Source of the DNA: Roseovarius litoreus
Lineage (GTDB): Bacteria > Pseudomonadota > Alphaproteobacteria > Rhodobacterales > Rhodobacteraceae
Length of the DNA stretch: 64,000 nucleotides
Direction of reading: 5' to 3'
Assembly: GCF_900142765.1 (NCBI RefSeq)
Contig: NZ_FRCB01000005.1
Location: 124,001 to 188,000, forward strand
The notes under the pieces were generated by a model. That model did not search any database, was not told the origin of the DNA, and saw nothing but the letters and a program-made list of their open reading frames with translations. Shown piece by piece: positions 17,667 to 26,342 of this stretch. The position numbers and the translations under genes are program-made. Numbering within the stretch: position 1 is the first letter of the stretch; every line of letters begins with the position of its first letter.

Positions 17667-18887
17667 ATGCTGGACATCAAGAAAATCCGGGCCGATTTCC
17701 CAATCCTCAGCCGTGAGGTGAATGGCAAGCCGTTGGTCTATCTGGACAATGGCGCCTCGGCCCAGAAGCCGCAGGTGGTGATCGACGCGATCACGACCGC
17801 CTATTCGCATGAATACGCCAATGTCCATCGGGGTCTGCATTACCTGTCGAACCTCGCCACCGAGAAATACGAGGCCGTGCGCGGCACCATCGCGCGCTTT
17901 CTGGGGGTCGCGGATGAAAACCAGATCGTGCTGAATTCCGGCACGACCGAGGGGATCAACATGGTCGCCTATGGCTGGGCCATGCCGCGTATGGAAGCGG
18001 GTGATGAGATCATCCTGTCGGTGATGGAGCATCACGCCAATATCGTGCCATGGCACTTCCTGCGCGAACGGCAGGGCGTGGTTCTGAAATGGGTGGATGT
18101 GGATGCCACCGGCGCGCTTGATCCGCAAAAGGTGCTGGATGCCATCGGGCCGAAAACCAAGCTGATCGCGGTGACGCATCTGTCGAACGTGTTGGGCACC
18201 AAGGTGGATGTGAAGGCGATCTGCGAGGGTGCCCGCGCCAAGGGCGTGCCCGTTCTGGTGGATGGCAGTCAGGCTGCGGTGCATATGCCGGTCAATGTCG
18301 ATGAGATCGGGTGCGATTTCTACGCCATCACGGGTCACAAGCTTTATGGACCGTCAGGATCGGGGGCGATCTTCGTCAAGTCCGAGCGGTTGGCGGAAAT
18401 GCGTCCTTTCATGGGGGGCGGCGACATGATCCGCGAGGTCAGCAAGGACGCTGTCACCTATAACGATCCGCCGATGAAATTCGAGGCCGGAACACCCGGT
18501 ATCGTGCAGACCATCGGTCTGGGCGTGGCCCTCGAGTACATGATGGATGTCGGCATGCACGATATCGCCGCACATGAAGACGCCTTGTCGTCCTATGCGC
18601 AACAGCGCCTTACAGGTCTCAATTGGTTGAATGTGCAAGGTACGACGCCGGACAAGGCGGCGATCTTCTCGTTCACGATGGACGGGGCGGCCCATGCGCA
18701 TGACATCAGCACCATTCTCGACAAGAAGGGCGTCGCGGTCAGGGCCGGGCATCACTGCGCCGGGCCGCTCATGGATCATCTGGGCGTGACGGCCACCTGC
18801 CGCGCGAGTTTTGCGATGTACAACACCACCGACGAAGTGGATGCCTTGATCGATGCGCTCGAACTGGCGCATGATCTGTTCGGCTGA
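17667..18887 (+). CDS. sufS: Cysteine desulfurase SufS (group II)
   Basis: PLP enzyme supplying sulfur to SufBC2D, usually stimulated by SufE or SufU. 406 residues, normal length. It begins DIKKIRADFPILSREVNGKP and YLDNGASAQKP. The PLP lysine is in AITGHKLYGPSGSG, the catalytic cysteine in RAGHHCAGPLM within a short lobe typical of group II, and the conserved NVHRGLHYLS segment is near the start. The ATG follows CCTAGG one base after the previous stop. It closes the visible suf cluster; a convergent gene starts three bases later, so no sufE or sufT lies immediately downstream. Confidence 0.96.
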   Translation: MLDIKKIRADFPILSREVNGKPLVYLDNGASAQKPQVVIDAITTAYSHEYANVHRGLHYLSNLATEKYEAVRGTIARFLGVADENQIVLNSGTTEGINMVAYGWAMPRMEAGDEIILSVMEHHANIVPWHFLRERQGVVLKWVDVDATGALDPQKVLDAIGPKTKLIAVTHLSNVLGTKVDVKAICEGARAKGVPVLVDGSQAAVHMPVNVDEIGCDFYAITGHKLYGPSGSGAIFVKSERLAEMRPFMGGGDMIREVSKDAVTYNDPPMKFEAGTPGIVQTIGLGVALEYMMDVGMHDIAAHEDALSSYAQQRLTGLNWLNVQGTTPDKAAIFSFTMDGAAHAHDISTILDKKGVAVRAGHHCAGPLMDHLGVTATCRASFAMYNTTDEVDALIDALELAHDLFG

Positions 18888-18890
18888 CGC

Positions 18891-20384
18891 TCAGCCCGGT
18901 CCGAGTAGCCGGTCGATCGGCGCATAATCATCCGTCAGGATCACCGGAGACTTTGCGGCGACAAGCGACTGGATGAAGCCGTCGGCGAGCACGCCGTAGC
19001 GCGTGGGTTCGGGCGAGGGCAACTCGAGGCTGTCGAACATCCCCGGACCAGCCGACGCCGCCAGCACAAAGACCATGCGTTCCTCCGGCTCAGGGCGGCG
19101 TTGCTCGGTCCAGACTTCCACATGCGGAAATACTCTGTCCATGGTGGCGTAAAGGGCGGCCAGCGTGTCCATCCGATGCTCGAAATCGATGACATTCATC
19201 AGGAATAGCCCGTCGGGGGAAAGCCTGTCGCGCACCAGTTCGAAAAACTCCTGCGTCACGAGATGCGGCGGCACGGCGATATCGGTGAAGGCATCGCCAA
19301 TGATCACATCATATCGGGCTTCGGGACGGATCAGCAGGGCGCGGCGCGCATCCTCGTGCAGGACCGTGGCCGATTGGGGATCGAACCAGAAATCACGCGC
19401 GGCGATCTGTGTGACTGCGGGGTCGATCTCGGCCACCGTGAGTGGGCCAATACCACGATCCGCCCAGGCTCTTGGGATCGAAAATGTGCCTCCGCCCACA
19501 AAGAAGGCTGAGAACTGCCTGTCTCCCATCCGCATCCGGGCGATTCCGTCCAGCATGGCGGAATAATCCCCGAACATCACACGCGGTAGATCGCGGGCAC
19601 TGATGCCATGAGCCAGATGATCCAGCACCATCAGGTTGACCGGCTTGTCCGCGTTCGCGGCGATATCCTCGGTCCGGATGCAAAAATAGCGGCTTTCGCG
19701 GTCACATGGGCTGGACAGTGTCGCACCGAAGCCCGCCAGCACAAGCGCGATGGCCGCGACGCCAACCGTCAACCCACGTTGGACATGCCCGGCCAGCCCA
19801 AAGCAAATGAGCGCCGCGATGACATAGCAGATAGCCACGATCGTCAGCGTCAAGGCGCTGCCAAGCCACGAGATGAACAGAAAACCCGCCAGCAAGGTTC
19901 CGGCAATGGCACCGATCGCCCCTGAGGCGAACATCGCGCCAAGCGCGCGACCGGCGCGGTCCGATGAGGTGACGGCGATTTGCGCAAAGACCGGCGCGGG
20001 GACGCCGGCGAAGAACGACGGGGGGAAGAACGCCACGGTGCAAAGAACGGTGATGGCCCAGACAGGATGGGTGAATACCGCAAGCAAGGGACCGGCGCTG
20101 CCGCGCAGCAAAAGGCCCGCAACGGCGGTGGTCAAAGCCGCAGCCATCAGCGCCCAGCCTGTATGTCGCATGGCTTGATCGGCGGGACGTTCCGCGATCC
20201 GGCCGCCCCACCAGTGGCCTGCCGAAAACCCGGCCAGAACCACGGCAATCACGGCGGTCCATGTGTACAAGGACATCCCCACATACGGCGCCAACATCCG
20301 GCCCGCCACAATCTCGACGACGAGGCTGGCGGCCGAGACGGCACCCTGGAGGAAGATCAGCAGCGTCAGCGGGGCTTTGGTCAT
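18891..20384 (-). CDS. Membrane-anchored spermidine synthase-like protein (fused)
   Basis: A 497-residue fusion. Residues 1 to about 220 form seven or eight membrane segments with a transporter-like SLVVEIVAGRMLAPYVG start. The remainder is a spermidine-synthase-like Rossmann domain: FFVGGGTFSIPRAW (nucleotide loop), VAEIDPAVTQIA, and IIGDAFTDIAVPPHL, where the Asp aligns with the catalytic acid. Such membrane-fused proteins are annotated as spermidine synthase in many proteobacteria, but polyamine activity is unproven for most of them. It is convergent with sufS (3-base gap) and probably monocistronic. The start ATG at 20384 follows a GCCTCACC region with a weak ribosome site. Confidence 0.8.
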   Translation of the reverse strand: MTKAPLTLLIFLQGAVSAASLVVEIVAGRMLAPYVGMSLYTWTAVIAVVLAGFSAGHWWGGRIAERPADQAMRHTGWALMAAALTTAVAGLLLRGSAGPLLAVFTHPVWAITVLCTVAFFPPSFFAGVPAPVFAQIAVTSSDRAGRALGAMFASGAIGAIAGTLLAGFLFISWLGSALTLTIVAICYVIAALICFGLAGHVQRGLTVGVAAIALVLAGFGATLSSPCDRESRYFCIRTEDIAANADKPVNLMVLDHLAHGISARDLPRVMFGDYSAMLDGIARMRMGDRQFSAFFVGGGTFSIPRAWADRGIGPLTVAEIDPAVTQIAARDFWFDPQSATVLHEDARRALLIRPEARYDVIIGDAFTDIAVPPHLVTQEFFELVRDRLSPDGLFLMNVIDFEHRMDTLAALYATMDRVFPHVEVWTEQRRPEPEERMVFVLAASAGPGMFDSLELPSPEPTRYGVLADGFIQSLVAAKSPVILTDDYAPIDRLLGPG

Positions 20385-20674
20385 GGTGAGGCCTTATCTC
20401 GTTTCACAGGCATAAGGACCGGATGAGGCGGATTGTGCAAGCCGATCTTCCAAGGGCGGGATTTTGGATTGCAGGGCGATGTGCTTTGACCTATACGCCA
20501 GGTCGTGCGCTTGTGCGGATGGATCGGCTGGATATTTGCTGTTTAGTCGGGCGTGGCAAAAGGGCATGACGTGGACGGGGCTTTGGTCCGACACAGTCGA
20601 ACAATGGTTTGCGAGGCTGTTGTTCTATGCTTTAAACTCGCAGACAGATCGCGTAAACACTGCGCAAGCAGTAG

Positions 20675-20751
20675 GCACCCATAGCTCAGCTGGATAGAGT
20701 GTCGCCCTCCGAAGGCGAAGGTCGTAGGTTCGAATCCTACTGGGTGCGCCA
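20675..20751 (+). tRNA. tRNA-Arg (anticodon CCG)
   Basis: A 77-base cloverleaf. Acceptor arms GCACCCA (20675-20681) and TGGGTGC (20741-20747) pair fully and a genomically encoded CCA follows the discriminator G. The D arm is GCTC...GAGT with one G-T pair, the anticodon stem TCGCC/GGCGA encloses the loop CTCCGAA, giving anticodon CCG that reads CGG, and the T arm contains GGTTCGAATCC. It lies immediately downstream of a 290-base gene-free stretch and beside the RTX gene. Confidence 0.97.
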
Positions 20752-20862
20752 CTGCTTTTCCCACAAATCCCGACGTGATGATGGGTGCTGTGACGCGGGC
20801 CCGACCCCAGGTCGCTGGATCAGGCCCGTCATGGCTTGGTAAATCACCCGCGATACAGACGC

Positions 20863-23800
20863 TTACGCAAAAAGGAAGGCCCAAGGGTCGTTTACGGTCG
20901 TGTCTTCGGCTTCCTTGTCCATCTGCTCCTGTGCTGCGGTTTCCAGCTGCCCCGCAGTCATCTCCATGAAAAACAGCTCCAGTGATGTCGCGCCGGTCTC
21001 CGCTGGCTCTTGGGTCAGCAAGCCGCCAAAGAAGTCCGGCTCTTCTTCGGGGGGTGACGATGACATGCCGAGGCCGAAGATCTGCTGGAAATCAGCCACT
21101 GACGGATCGCCCGGGATTTGCGGAGTGACGTTTTTCAAGATCACCGTATGATCTTCGCTTAGCCTGATCTCGAGGTTTTTGCCGCGAATGCTGGCATTGT
21201 CGAGCATGAATTCTTCCCGAGATGGCTGGCCATTCTCATCGTCGAAATCCAGTCCGTCGATCTCGAGAAAATCCTGTCCCAAGGTAAAGCCGTGCACGAT
21301 ATCGGTCTCGACAGGGCCAAATGGCGCATCGTTGACGGTGAACGACAGGATCGTCGTCTCGGCCCCGGCTTCCAGCGTGTCGTTGCCCGCACCGCCTGCA
21401 AGAAAATCCTTCTGCCCCGATGCAACAAGCCGGTCATCGCCGTCACCTCCGAACAGGCTGTCGGACCCGTCGCCGCCGAAGATCGTATCATTGCCGCTGC
21501 CACCAAACAGGAGGTCATTGCCCCAATCGCCTGTCACGCGGTCATCGCCGGACCCGCCATCGAGCTGATCGTTGCCCCAGCCGCCTTTCACCGTGTCGTC
21601 TCCGGCGCCGCCTGAAATGGTGTCATCGCCAAGCACGCCATTGAGACGATCAAAACCCGCGCTGCCGGTCATGACGTCATTGCCTTCACCGGCATGAACC
21701 CAGTCATGCGGCGTCTGGGGCACCTCTTCGATGATTTCCGGACTGGCGGTGTTTGAGGTCCCGAAAATCTGGTGAAAATCGACAACGTCGGACGTGCCGG
21801 GAAGCTGCGAGACCAGATCCTTCAGCACAACGGTATGGCCCTTGCTCAGGGTGATCTCGAGATTGTTTCCTTGAATGCTCGCATTCTCACGCAGGAAGTC
21901 TGCACTTGATAAACGGTCGTCGCGATCCGAGAAATTCAACCCTTCTATGTCGATGACATCCTGACCCAAAACGAAGTCATGGACGGTATCGACTTCCTGT
22001 CGAGCGCCGATGGTCTGACCCGTGGTGAATTTGAGAATCGTGGCCTCGGCACCGGCGATGAACGTGTCATTGCCAGCACCGCCGTCCAGAATGTCGAGCC
22101 TCCCCGAGGCGACAAGACGGTCGTTACCTGCGCCGCCAAACAGGACATTGTCGCCTGCGCCGCCGAAAATGACGTCATTGCCATCCCCGCCGAACAGTTG
22201 GTCATTGCCCCAGTCCCCGGTCACCTTGTCATCGCCAGCGCCACCATCGACACTGTCGTCTCCCCAGCCACCTTTTACCGTGTCGTCCCCGGCGACGCCC
22301 CAAACCATGTCATTGCCGAGCTTGCCATTGATCCGGTCGGCCGCATCGGTTCCGAGCAACAGGTCATCCTCGGGTGCGCCCGAGCCCGAGGTCGAAACCG
22401 CAGCCGAGGCCAAAAGCATCTCGACGGGCGCCATCTCGAGGGGGGCATCCAAAACGAGCGTTTCAAACGTCTCGAGCTCGGATTTCTCCAGCACGATGCG
22501 CACCACCTCGTAATCATGCTCGAAGGTGACATCGAGGCTCGAGGGGGTTTCGGATGACATCAGGTCGATCGTGTAACTGAGCGAGTCGCCAAAACTTCCG
22601 ATCAACTCGCCGTCGCCGGGATGAAACAGTTGCTCTCCGGTGGCCCAGAGATGCGTGATCTCTGCGTCGACGAAACTTTCGTCGAACGTGAGCCGGTAAT
22701 CCAGCTGGTCTCCGCTAAAGTCGCTGGCAGCAAGAAAGACGGCCACTTCGGCGTCATTGCCATACACGTAACTGTTTACATGGTTGCCGCTGATATAGGA
22801 CCTGCCAAGGTCGGCCACGTTCGAAATATTGTCCTTAAACCCGTCATAGAGAAACTTGCCGGGGATGCTTTCGCCCATCAGGTCGAACAATTTGCCTCCC
22901 ACAAGCAGCTCATCTCGCCAGCCCAGAGAGCCGCCATTGCTGTGACCGATGGCATAGACCGTACCGACATCCATGCCCGCGGCCAGAAACTGGGCATTCA
23001 CCTGCAACAGGTTGGTCAGCCCCGGTGCGCCGTACTCAAGCCGCTCTTCGGAACCGGCCGACGGTGAAAGATACCCTCCCAGAAACTCGAACTCCTTGCC
23101 GCCGCTGGCCTGTTCCCAAAGGGCAAAGGCATCATCCAGACGATAGCCGTTCGCATCTTCATCCATGCCGCGGCTGATATTGTCGAAAGTTGGCGTGTAT
23201 TTGTGGAACAGAAGCGTATCGACCTTGTCGATGGCGCCAGTGTCGATGAACGCCTCGATGAAATCCAAGTTGTCCGAAAAATCGCCGCCATTCTGGCTGG
23301 GATCGGCCTGATGGCGCGCCAGTTGAACGGCCAGCTTGACCTCGGTTCCATCGACGTTGAGGTTGGGGTCGGCGAACACTTCGCCCATTTCGTCGACAAC
23401 TGCGGCAAAGACCTTGCCGAACTTTTCGGCAAGCGGGCCGGGATCCTTCTGATAGGGTCGTCCGCTTTCGTCTGATGTCATCTTTTTCCAGATGCCGGTG
23501 GCATAATATTCGCTGCCGACTTCGATTGTGAACCCCGCAGGCACTGTGCCGTATTCCCCGGAGACCAGCTTTTCCGCGAAGATGCGCGCGTCGGCGCGGG
23601 CCTGGGCAAGGCCAGCCTCGTCGCCTTGCTCGAACATTTTTTCCACGTAGCGCGCCGTGGGGGTCACCATCGCAAAGGTTGCACCGGTCTCGTTGGCATA
23701 GGCGAACATCTCCTTGATGCCTTCGCGCGGGTCACCATTATTCCGATCCCATTCAACCAGATTATCGAACTTCAGATCGAAGACATGCTCTCTGGACCCA

Positions 23801-24009
23801 TCCGCGCTGCCATCGACATTGATGCCTTCCTCAACCGGAATACCGCCAGGCCAGCGAATGTGGGGCAGGTTCAGTTCCTGATTGCGCGCGACAAAATTCG
23901 AGAACGGTTCCCATCCAAGAAACTCGGCGCCAAAGGCGCTGGCAGGAATGACTTCGTCGGGATTGACATAGGTCTTGTCGGCCGTGTTGATCGCCAATGT
24001 GTACCGCAT
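20863..24009 (-). CDS. RTX-family type I secreted protein with glycosidase-like N-terminal domain
   Basis: A 1048-residue acidic protein with no Sec signal. Residues 1-540 look like a clan GH-A-type TIM barrel: an early HIRWPGGIPVEEG (compare RYPGG of GH51/GH39 enzymes) and TIEVGSEYYATG near residue 161, where Glu167 is placed like the acid/base of such enzymes. No clear second catalytic Glu is seen. Residues 548-650 and 774-880 carry calcium-binding RTX nonapeptides (GGAGDDxVxGG type), each followed by a conserved 100-residue unit. The C-terminus ends DPWAFLFA, a type I secretion ending. The transporter genes are not in the window. Export outside the cell is likely; the substrate is unknown. 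Confidence 0.82.
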   Translation of the reverse strand: MRYTLAINTADKTYVNPDEVIPASAFGAEFLGWEPFSNFVARNQELNLPHIRWPGGIPVEEGINVDGSADGSREHVFDLKFDNLVEWDRNNGDPREGIKEMFAYANETGATFAMVTPTARYVEKMFEQGDEAGLAQARADARIFAEKLVSGEYGTVPAGFTIEVGSEYYATGIWKKMTSDESGRPYQKDPGPLAEKFGKVFAAVVDEMGEVFADPNLNVDGTEVKLAVQLARHQADPSQNGGDFSDNLDFIEAFIDTGAIDKVDTLLFHKYTPTFDNISRGMDEDANGYRLDDAFALWEQASGGKEFEFLGGYLSPSAGSEERLEYGAPGLTNLLQVNAQFLAAGMDVGTVYAIGHSNGGSLGWRDELLVGGKLFDLMGESIPGKFLYDGFKDNISNVADLGRSYISGNHVNSYVYGNDAEVAVFLAASDFSGDQLDYRLTFDESFVDAEITHLWATGEQLFHPGDGELIGSFGDSLSYTIDLMSSETPSSLDVTFEHDYEVVRIVLEKSELETFETLVLDAPLEMAPVEMLLASAAVSTSGSGAPEDDLLLGTDAADRINGKLGNDMVWGVAGDDTVKGGWGDDSVDGGAGDDKVTGDWGNDQLFGGDGNDVIFGGAGDNVLFGGAGNDRLVASGRLDILDGGAGNDTFIAGAEATILKFTTGQTIGARQEVDTVHDFVLGQDVIDIEGLNFSDRDDRLSSADFLRENASIQGNNLEITLSKGHTVVLKDLVSQLPGTSDVVDFHQIFGTSNTASPEIIEEVPQTPHDWVHAGEGNDVMTGSAGFDRLNGVLGDDTISGGAGDDTVKGGWGNDQLDGGSGDDRVTGDWGNDLLFGGSGNDTIFGGDGSDSLFGGDGDDRLVASGQKDFLAGGAGNDTLEAGAETTILSFTVNDAPFGPVETDIVHGFTLGQDFLEIDGLDFDDENGQPSREEFMLDNASIRGKNLEIRLSEDHTVILKNVTPQIPGDPSVADFQQIFGLGMSSSPPEEEPDFFGGLLTQEPAETGATSLELFFMEMTAGQLETAAQEQMDKEAEDTTVNDPWAFLFA
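21064..22368 (-). repeat. Two tandem RTX modules inside the secreted protein gene
   Basis: The coding sequence holds two copies of a module of about 205 residues: residues 548-752 (bases 21754-22368) and 774-982 (bases 21064-21690). Each has six to eight RTX repeats sharing DDTVKGGWG, VTGDWGND and FGGAGDN/FGGDGSD words, then a tail with ENASIQG/DNASIRG, NLEI, HTVVLK/HTVILK and a final DFHQIFG/DFQQIFG. This is internal duplication of a whole Ca-binding module, not only of nonapeptides. Confidence 0.85.
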
Positions 24010-24372
24010 GGCTCACCCCCCGAACATCATTCGGGCCGCAAGGGACAAGGGCGGCACGACCACTGGGGGCGTATCGTTCGATGCCGCAAGAGGGGTTGGC
24101 GCTTCCATGACACTTTGCCTTCTGCAAGGTTGGGTTGAGCAGACCGATGCAGATATCGTGCCAAGCCAGGATCGAGCCTTTGGCGAAGGGACCGGTTCAT
24201 AGCGGACGAGGGTGAAGGCGGGCAGGGGGAACCGTGCTGTTTCGCTGTCGCAAGGCTCAGATGATGCGGGCACCCGTCACCTGCTCCAAAGACCCGAGTC
24301 CTGGGTTTCCCTGACGTCTTGACGCAATACAAAACTGATGATGATATCATTTTCAGTATTAAAGGGCATGTC
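24010..24372. other. Gene-free divergent region between RTX gene and tetR
   Basis: These 363 bases separate two divergent genes. I find no convincing small gene or RNA. The right end carries TTGACG (24319-24324) and a palindromic operator candidate (24334-24357) in front of the regulator. The left end must hold the RTX promoter on the minus strand, but no clear -35/-10 pair is visible there. Confidence 0.5.
24334..24357 (+). promoter_or_regulatory. Palindromic operator candidate upstream of tetR regulator
   Basis: A 24-base imperfect palindrome: outer arms ACTGA and TCAGT, and a perfect centre ATGATATCAT (24341-24350). It ends 15 bases before the regulator's ATG and overlaps the region where a -10 box would fall after TTGACG at 24319. 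This is the usual position of a TetR autorepression site. The local AT-richness is distinct from the flanks. Confidence 0.55.
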
Positions 24373-25041
24373 ATGATTCCGACCAAAAAAATCACCACCC
24401 GGAACAGCAAGCCGGCCGATGGATTTTGCGAATGGCTGGCCCAAGGCCGCGACACGCTGCGCAAGGGGGACAGAACCCGGATTGATCTGCTGATCGCCGG
24501 CAGCAGCTTTCTTTCGCACAATCCGCTGGAACGGTTGACGGTCTCTGCGATCTGCAAGGTGGCGGGCGTGGCGCACGGCACCTTTTATCTCTATTTCAAG
24601 GACAGGAACGATCTGGTGGGCGCGGTTCTGGGTGCATTCGTCGATTATGTGCAACTTCAAATGCGCGCGGCGGCGCGATGTGCCGGGGATACGACGCGAA
24701 ACACGACAGAAGCCTATATGCTGGTCTTCGAGGCGCACCCGGCCCTGATGAAAAGCCTCGTGGCAGCAGGAGACGCGTTTCCAGAGGCGCGCGCTGCGTT
24801 CCAGCGACTCAACCATGAATGGATCGAAGCTGTGGTCAGCAGTGCGATGCGCTCCGACAAGGGGGCGCCGCGCTCGAGACCTGATCTGATGCGCCGGGCT
24901 TATGCGCTTGGCGGCATGGTCGATCAATATCTGACGGCGCTTTTCGTGACCGACGATCCATGGGTGCGGGACTTGTCGCAAGACCGCAGCGAAGTGGTCG
25001 ATATGCTGACGGATCTATGGAAACGGGGGATGGCGCAATGA
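24373..25041 (+). CDS. TetR/AcrR family transcriptional regulator
   Basis: A 222-residue regulator. The N-terminal HTH is LERLTVSAICKVAGVAHGTFYLYFKDRNDLV, a classic TetR helix-turn-helix with the TFYLYFKD recognition end. The C-terminal ligand domain is unclassified. I place the start at the ATG giving MIPTKKITTRN, which has AAAGGG upstream; a longer reading would overlap the palindrome at 24334-24357. Its stop overlaps the start of a CoA ligase gene (ATGA), so it probably regulates the operon it heads, in response to an acyl-CoA or free acid. The ligand is inferred only from neighbours. Confidence 0.88.
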   Translation: MIPTKKITTRNSKPADGFCEWLAQGRDTLRKGDRTRIDLLIAGSSFLSHNPLERLTVSAICKVAGVAHGTFYLYFKDRNDLVGAVLGAFVDYVQLQMRAAARCAGDTTRNTTEAYMLVFEAHPALMKSLVAAGDAFPEARAAFQRLNHEWIEAVVSSAMRSDKGAPRSRPDLMRRAYALGGMVDQYLTALFVTDDPWVRDLSQDRSEVVDMLTDLWKRGMAQ

Positions 25042-26342
25042 GCCTTGTTCACGATGGCCACCGCATCGCTTTGAGTGATCTTGCGTCCCACAGGCATGAC
25101 GCCTGGGCGCGGCAAAGCGCCCATGTGGCGGCCCATTCCGCTTTCTACCAAGGGCTTTGGGACGGCAAGGTGCCCCCTGCGGATCTGGAAGACCTGCCCG
25201 AGATGCCCTTGTCGGACAAGGCGGGGCTTCGACTGTCGCAACCCGCGCATCCGCCTTACGGAGATTATCTGGCAGCCCCCCGCGAAAAGGTCTCGCGCAT
25301 GCACCGCACATCCGGCACCACCGGGCAAGCGATGAACCTTGCGATGAGCGCCCGCGATTGCGAGATCACCGAAATCGTCGGCGCCCGCGCGCAGGCGCTT
25401 GCCGGTCTGGGGCCGGGCATCACGGTGGTGCATTGCCTGAATTACCAGATGTGGATGGGTGGGCTGACCGATCATATGACGCTGGAGCGGACCGGCGCCA
25501 CGGTCGTTCCTTTTGGCGTGGGGGCGACCGAACTGTTGGTGCGCACCATACAGGAGGTGGGGATCACCGCGATTTCCTGCACACCGTCCTATCCTTCGGT
25601 GCTGGAGCGGGTGATCGCCGAGAAATTCCCAAACCTCTCACCTGCCGATCTGGGCTTGAAACTGGGGCTTTTCGGGGGAGAGGCGGGTCTGGACGATCCC
25701 AGCTATCGCCAAAGGTTTCGCGACACCTGGGGTATGGAGCCACGCAATTCGAATTACGGTGTATCGGACGTGTTCTGCAATTTTGCCGCCCAATGCGCGC
25801 ATGATACCGTGCTGCATTTCGTGGCGCATGACGTCTTGCATGCCGAATTGATCAACCCCGAAACCACCGACCCCATCGAGATCGTATCTGGTGCCACGGG
25901 CGAGCTGGTGTTGACGCATCTGGCACGCGACTGTCAGCCGCTGGTGCGGTTTCGCACCGGGGACATCATCACGATCGACGCGACCGAGCCGTGCCGCTGC
26001 GGATGCACGGGCATGCGTTTTCGCGTTGTGGGGCGGTCCGATGACATGATCGTGGTGCGCGGGTTGAACATGTTCCCCACGATGGTCGCAGCCGTCGTGT
26101 CGGAGTTCGCCGAGCTTTCAGGCGACTACAGGATCGTTCTGGACACGCCGCCGCCGCATCATGTTCTGCCGGTGCACGCTGAACTTGCCAAAAATCGGAC
26201 CGATGACGGCACGCTGGCACACCGGCTGGAACAGGCCTTCAAGGCCAAGCTCGGCGCGACGATCCGCGCGACGATCCTGGAACCCGGCACATTGCCGGTG
26301 ACCGAGGGCAAGACCAAACGTGTCATCAGGAGCTATTCATGA
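25038..26342 (+). CDS. AMP-forming CoA ligase, phenylacetate-CoA ligase (PaaK)-like
   Basis: A 434-residue acyl-adenylate-forming enzyme of the PaaK branch, expected to activate a carboxylic acid to its CoA thioester with ATP. The phosphate-binding loop is RTSGTTGQAMN, the adenine region SNYGVSDVF, and later RFRTGDIITID. The motif EPCRCGCTGMRFRVVGR matches the Cys-rich stretch of PaaK-like proteins. Length agrees with PaaK (about 430). The substrate is not readable; an aromatic or short branched acid is typical of the family. Coupled to the TetR gene before it and the enoyl-CoA hydratase gene after it by four-base overlaps. Confidence 0.85.
   Translation: MSLVHDGHRIALSDLASHRHDAWARQSAHVAAHSAFYQGLWDGKVPPADLEDLPEMPLSDKAGLRLSQPAHPPYGDYLAAPREKVSRMHRTSGTTGQAMNLAMSARDCEITEIVGARAQALAGLGPGITVVHCLNYQMWMGGLTDHMTLERTGATVVPFGVGATELLVRTIQEVGITAISCTPSYPSVLERVIAEKFPNLSPADLGLKLGLFGGEAGLDDPSYRQRFRDTWGMEPRNSNYGVSDVFCNFAAQCAHDTVLHFVAHDVLHAELINPETTDPIEIVSGATGELVLTHLARDCQPLVRFRTGDIITIDATEPCRCGCTGMRFRVVGRSDDMIVVRGLNMFPTMVAAVVSEFAELSGDYRIVLDTPPPHHVLPVHAELAKNRTDDGTLAHRLEQAFKAKLGATIRATILEPGTLPVTEGKTKRVIRSYS

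Noticed and set aside
20394..20594. 66-residue minus-strand frame upstream of the spermidine-synthase-like gene
   Set aside because: No motif, no ribosome site and atypical composition; likely chance in a 290-base gap.
21370..22368. Regular short repeats that could be taken for a CRISPR array
   Set aside because: They are degenerate 27-base units encoding RTX nonapeptides in frame, with no unique spacers and no cas genes.
20675..24009. tRNA-Arg as the attachment site of a genomic island
   Set aside because: No integrase gene and no second copy of the tRNA 3' end was found in the window; the RTX gene alone is insufficient.
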